27,342 nt of DNA from positions 1 to 27,342 of the forward strand of contig JAFMSA010000004.1 in the NCBI GenBank assembly GCA_017353855.1, read 5' to 3'. Shown here piece by piece: positions 24,081 through 27,342 of this stretch. Under the pieces are notes generated by a model that ran no database searches, was not told the DNA's origin, and worked only from the letters and a program-made list of their open reading frames with translations. The stretch's first letter is position 1, and each line of letters starts with the position of its first letter. Both the position numbers and the translations under genes were made by a program. The DNA comes from Alphaproteobacteria bacterium. GTDB lineage: Bacteria; Pseudomonadota; Alphaproteobacteria; ATCC43930; CGMCC-115725.

Positions 24081-25029
24081 CCCATTTCGTGATCGCGGGG
24101 ATCCGAGCCCCGTCGGCGAGCCGCTGGCGAAGCTTGGCGATGAGCCTCCCGGCGCTGCCAATGTGCCGAAAGAGACACTGCCGCGTCCGCGGGCGCACAA
24201 GCCTGCTTTTGGCGCCGGGCACGACCGTGGGTCGCTGAACGAATTCCCGTGTGCACCTCCTGAACCTCCCATGGAACCTTGCCCGCAAGCATGATTGTGC
24301 CGGCGGATTCTGTACAGTTTGCGGGATCGAACCTATAGCTAAGATAGGTGCTGACGAGCAAAGTATCCACCTACGCGTGCGCTGGACGCGGCCGGCAGAC
24401 CTGGGTAATCCCGTCTGGCCCGTGACGCTCGAAGGGGTACCTCGCGCGCGATTTGTGGAGCAAAGCCGCCTGAAATTCGATCGATAACCTGGGAAACCCT
24501 CGTTCCGATCCTGCATCACGCCCAAACTTGCCGGGGCACGCGTCCCCGGGATGTTCAAAACACAGCGGCAATGGCCTCCCGATCGCCTGCCGCGGTCCCG
24601 CCTGTCTAAGTCTAAGCAACAGACCGGCCCATGGGACCCTCTGAGGGGGTATAGGGGGCCGCGGCCGGCCCCGTAACATAGGTGCGCACCACTACGTTGA
24701 TTGATTGCCTCGATCGTACGCTGGCGGATGCAAAGCCTGCCGGCTTCGCCGCTGGCATGTCGACCAAATCAGTGTCCGATGAGGGAAATCCTCGGCGATA
24801 TCGTCGCGCCCCCGTCACCATCCGGCAGCCAGTTCTTGCGAGCGCGGCTCGTCTCCCCTGCAAACGGGCGATTTTTGCCCTCCGATTGCCTCGTCGTCCT
24901 GCCGCGCCGGCCGGTGATCCCGGCTCGATAGACCGGACAGTACTTCCCGGAGGAACGCAAAGTTCTCGGTTCGACGGGAAGAACGGAGAATTCGGCCCCG
25001 GCCGGCGCACTCGGATCGCGTCGGGTCGG

Positions 25030-25058
25030 TTGACACTTGCAGGGCGGGTCGATCATGT
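25030..25058 (+). promoter_or_regulatory. Probable promoter for dapD-dapE
   Basis: A perfect -35 TTGACA (25030-25035), a 17-bp spacer and TCATGT (25053-25058) as a moderate -10. The transcription start would be near 25065, about 36 nt before dapD. Confidence 0.5.
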
Positions 25059-25100
25059 TGCGCGCGCCGCTGGTCCACGTTCAACCACTCCGAGAACACT

Positions 25101-25958
25101 ATGACCGACGCCGATCTCGCCGCGAACATCGATGCCGCGTGGGAAGCCCGCGACACGCTCACACCTGCAACCCGCGGCGCCTGGCGCGAGGCAGTCGAGG
25201 AGGCGGTCGACGGACTGGACGCCGGACGAATGCGGGTTGCCGACAAAACCGCCGCAGGCTGGCAAGTCCATCAATGGCTCAAAAAGGCGGTTCTGCTGTC
25301 GTTTCGCCTCAACGATATGGCCGAGATCCCTGGGGGGCCGATCGACCCCGAGCGCGGTGCTGCGAGGTGGTGGGACAAGGTACCGTCGAAGTTCGCCGGC
25401 TGGTCGTCGAGCCGCTTTCGCGACGCTGGGTTTCGCGCGGTCCCGGGAGCCATCGTCCGCCGCTCCGCCTATATCGCGCCGAATGTCGTCTTGATGCCGA
25501 GCTTTGTGAACGTCGGCGCCTATGTTGATGCAGGCACGATGGTCGACACCTGGGCGACGGTCGGTTCCTGCGCGCAGATCGGCAAGAATTGTCACCTCTC
25601 GGGCGGTGTCGGGATCGGCGGCGTGCTCGAGCCCCTGCAGGCCGAGCCGGTCATCATCGAGGACAATTGCTTTATCGGTGCGCGCAGCGAGGTCATTGAA
25701 GGGGTCATCGTGGAGACCGGCGCGGTGCTGGCGATGGGAACCTTTATCGGTGCCACGACGAAGATCGTCGACCGCAAGACCGGTGATATCCTGATGGGCC
25801 GCGTCCCGGCTTATTCGGTTGTCGTGCCGGGCTCGTTGCCCGGGACGAACCTGCCCGACGGCCGACCGGGCCCCAGCCTCTACTGCGCAGTCATCGTCAA
25901 AAGAGTCGATGAGAGAACCCGTGCCAGAACCTCGATCAACGAGTTGTTGCGGGAATGA
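25101..25958 (+). CDS. dapD: 2,3,4,5-tetrahydropyridine-2,6-dicarboxylate N-succinyltransferase
   Basis: Succinylates tetrahydrodipicolinate with succinyl-CoA in the diaminopimelate/lysine pathway, cytoplasmic trimer. The 285-residue length fits the family. The N-terminal helical domain (about 1-95) includes WLKKAVLLSFRLND, followed by the left-handed beta-helix of hexapeptide repeats (about 115-240): RRSAYIAPNVVLMPSFVNVG, then DTWATVGSCAQIGKNCHLSG and GARSEVIEGVIVETGAVLAMG. The C-terminal GRVPAYSVVVPGSLPG segment is diagnostic. GAGAA upstream is a modest ribosome site. The stop overlaps the dapE ATG by 4 bp (ATGA), indicating translational coupling. A consensus-like promoter lies just upstream. 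Confidence 0.97.
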   Translation: MTDADLAANIDAAWEARDTLTPATRGAWREAVEEAVDGLDAGRMRVADKTAAGWQVHQWLKKAVLLSFRLNDMAEIPGGPIDPERGAARWWDKVPSKFAGWSSSRFRDAGFRAVPGAIVRRSAYIAPNVVLMPSFVNVGAYVDAGTMVDTWATVGSCAQIGKNCHLSGGVGIGGVLEPLQAEPVIIEDNCFIGARSEVIEGVIVETGAVLAMGTFIGATTKIVDRKTGDILMGRVPAYSVVVPGSLPGTNLPDGRPGPSLYCAVIVKRVDERTRARTSINELLRE

Positions 25959-27115
25959 ACGACGCACTGCTCGACCTGTCGGCGCTCACTGCGGCGCTGA
26001 TCCGGCGGGCGAGCGTCACGCCAAAGGATGAAGGCGCGCTTGAGGTGGTCGCCGCGGCGCTGGAGCAACTGGGCTTTACCTGTCACCGGTTGGCCTTCGG
26101 CAGCGCAGACAGCCAGATAATCCATAATCTTTACGCCCGCCGCGGCACGGGCCGTCCCAACCTCTGCTTTGCGGGGCACACTGACGTCGTGCCGGCCGGT
26201 GCCGCCGAGGCCTGGTCGTTCGATCCGTTTGCTGCGACACTTCGCGACGGCGTGCTGTGCGGCCGCGGTGCGGTGGACATGAAGGGAGCGATCGCCGCCT
26301 TCATCACGGCGGTGCGGGAGTTTCTCGATCGGCATGGACCTAGCTTTTCCGGGTCGATCAGCCTGTTGATCACCGGAGACGAGGAAGGTGCGGCCGTAAA
26401 CGGGACGCGCAAGGTGCTCGAATGGCTCGACAAGCGCGGCGAGAGGCTGGACGCGTGCCTTGTCGGCGAGCCAACCAGCGCGCAGTTGCTCGGGGACATG
26501 ATCAAGATCGGCCGGCGCGGTAGTATGACCGGCCGGCTGACGATCCACGGCACGCAAGGCCATACCGCGTATCCGCACCGCGCCGACAACGCGGCGCACC
26601 GCCTCGTCGCGATGCTGCATGCACTGACGACGGCCGAACTCGATTGCGGTTCCGAGCATTTCGAGCCCTCGACCCTGCAGGTATCGACGATCGATATCGC
26701 CAACCCGGCCTCCAACGTCATCCCGGCAAGCGCGCACGCGGTATTCAACATCCGCTTCAACGACTGCTGGACGAGCGAAGGGCTCAAAGACTGGCTGGCC
26801 GAGCGGCTCGATGCCGTCGGCGGGCGCTACACGCTTGACATTACCGTCAGCGGGGAAGCCTTCCTTCGAGCGCCTGTCGGTCTCAGCGACCGCCTTATCG
26901 AGGCGATCCGCCGGGTTACCGGGCGGACGCCGGAGCTGAGCACAACCGGAGGTACCTCGGACGCGCGGTTCATTCAGGCCTACTGCCCGGTCGTCGAATT
27001 TGGCCTCGTGGGGCTGACGATGCATCAGGTCGACGAGCGGGTCGAAATCACCGACCTTGCCGGTCTGACCGAGATCTATCGAACCTTCCTCGCCCTTTTC
27101 TTCGACCAACCCTGA
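25955..27115 (+). CDS. dapE: Succinyl-diaminopimelate desuccinylase
   Basis: A dizinc M20 amidohydrolase that removes succinate from N-succinyl-LL-diaminopimelate, cytoplasmic. The protein has 386 residues. Metal and catalytic positions are present: FAGHTDVVP (His75, catalytic Asp77), GRGAVDMKG (bridging Asp108), ITGDEEG (Glu143 as base, Glu144 as ligand), LVGEPTS (Glu ligand), and a C-terminal MHQVDE (His ligand). The dimerisation domain lies between, with RRGSMTGRLTIHGTQGHTAYPH at its start and GGTSDARF after it. It overlaps dapD by 4 bp. With argD, a possible aminotransferase for the intervening step, the succinylase branch is well represented in this window. Confidence 0.97.
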   Translation: MNDALLDLSALTAALIRRASVTPKDEGALEVVAAALEQLGFTCHRLAFGSADSQIIHNLYARRGTGRPNLCFAGHTDVVPAGAAEAWSFDPFAATLRDGVLCGRGAVDMKGAIAAFITAVREFLDRHGPSFSGSISLLITGDEEGAAVNGTRKVLEWLDKRGERLDACLVGEPTSAQLLGDMIKIGRRGSMTGRLTIHGTQGHTAYPHRADNAAHRLVAMLHALTTAELDCGSEHFEPSTLQVSTIDIANPASNVIPASAHAVFNIRFNDCWTSEGLKDWLAERLDAVGGRYTLDITVSGEAFLRAPVGLSDRLIEAIRRVTGRTPELSTTGGTSDARFIQAYCPVVEFGLVGLTMHQVDERVEITDLAGLTEIYRTFLALFFDQP

Positions 27116-27122
27116 GCGTCTG

Positions 27123-27342
27123 ATGCCCGTGACGGCATGGTTGGAGGTGCGGCTGGCGCTTGTCGGTTCGTTACGGCTGGCAAAAGGCGATCGCGGCGGG
27201 CTTGCTTGTTTCGATCGCTCGCTCGGCGGATTTTGGCGGTCGTTCCGCGCCGCGATCATCGGTTATCCGCTCTATCTGATGCTGTTGATGATGCGGGTGA
27301 CCGTCGCCCAATGGGAGCGCTCAGGCGCGCTGCAGATTGTTA
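27123..27342 (+). CDS. Predicted inner-membrane protein, N-terminal part; runs off the window
   Basis: 73 codons are visible, starting with an ATG 7 bp after the dapE stop. The sequence begins MPVTAWLEVRLALVGSLRLA and contains FRAAIIGYPLYLMLLMMRVTV, a likely membrane helix at about 42-60. No family is named with confidence; an unannotated membrane protein of this kind is, as I recall, often found after dapE in Hyphomicrobiales. The close spacing suggests cotranscription with dapD-dapE. Confidence 0.7.
   Translation, partial: MPVTAWLEVRLALVGSLRLAKGDRGGLACFDRSLGGFWRSFRAAIIGYPLYLMLLMMRVTVAQWERSGALQIV

Larger units (their letters stand above)
24047..25100. other. Gap of about 1.05 kb before dapD, no supported gene
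   Basis: The largest gene-free stretch of the window. A 78-codon GTG-started frame on the plus strand (24251-24487) contains CAGGFCTVCG and reads slightly more protein-like than the rest, but has no ribosome site or family match. Hairpins are present at 24530-24548 (CCGGGG-7 nt-CCCCGG) and 24655-24672 (GGGGCC-6 nt-GGCCCC). A near-symmetrical ACCCTCT-G-AGGGGGT lies at 24636-24650. The dapD promoter occupies the right end. Possibly a decayed locus. Confidence 0.5.

Noticed and set aside
24321..24333. GGTTCGATCC-like T-arm on the minus strand, possible tRNA
   Set aside because: The flanking bases do not pair into a T stem, and no acceptor or anticodon arm fits.
25880..27259. A 459-codon minus-strand frame opposite dapE
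   Set aside because: dapE is complete with all metal ligands on the plus strand; the opposite frame is a GC-rich shadow.

Overview
The window is GC-rich (roughly 64% by eye) DNA from an alphaproteobacterium, most likely of the order Hyphomicrobiales (Rhizobiales). The evidence is the argD-argF-hslO order, the dapD-dapE pair, the membrane-anchored ferredoxin/class III cyclase, and protein sequences typical of that group. The genus cannot be fixed from the sequence alone. No phage, transposase, CRISPR array, rRNA or tRNA was found. About 80% of the window is coding, which is low for this group, because several 0.4-1.05 kb gaps carry no convincing gene and recX is a multiply frameshifted remnant.

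Layout. 1-4101 (minus): an acyl-CoA module of two acyl-CoA dehydrogenase subunits followed by an ADP-forming acyl-CoA ligase that runs off the left edge. 4102-4993: gap. 4994-6352 (minus): an S41 carboxyl-terminal processing protease predicted to be a lipoprotein. 6482-8277 (minus): hslO (Hsp33) overlapping or abutting a nitroreductase that ends in a CxxC motif. 8476-10595 (minus): argF and argD, with a consensus-like promoter about 200 nt upstream of argD. 10976-11673 (minus): two small unknown genes. 11674-12349: gap with inverted repeats. 12350-13849 (minus): a DHA2-type MFS exporter. 13907-14413 (plus): recX pseudogene. 14606-15888 (minus): a PaiB-like FMN-binding regulator and a LysE/RhtB exporter. 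16086-16580 (plus): glutathione peroxidase. 16583-18283 (minus): a cyclase with a histidine-bearing membrane anchor and a [2Fe-2S] domain. 18403-24046 (plus): an ABC-2 transporter cluster resembling GldA/GldF/GldG, then a DUF4340 protein and a small lipoprotein. 24047-25100: gap, with a promoter at its right end. 25101-27115 (plus): dapD-dapE. 27123 to the end (plus): the start of a membrane protein gene.

Functional reading. Most of the window is housekeeping metabolism: arginine synthesis, the succinylase branch of lysine/diaminopimelate synthesis, and acyl-CoA oxidation. Two clusters deserve more attention. One is redox-related: a putative heme/Fe-S-gated cyclase convergent with a glutathione peroxidase, plus Hsp33 next to a CxxC-tailed nitroreductase. 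The other is the Gld-like ABC cluster, whose role outside gliding bacteria is not established. No clearly new defence or mobile system was seen.
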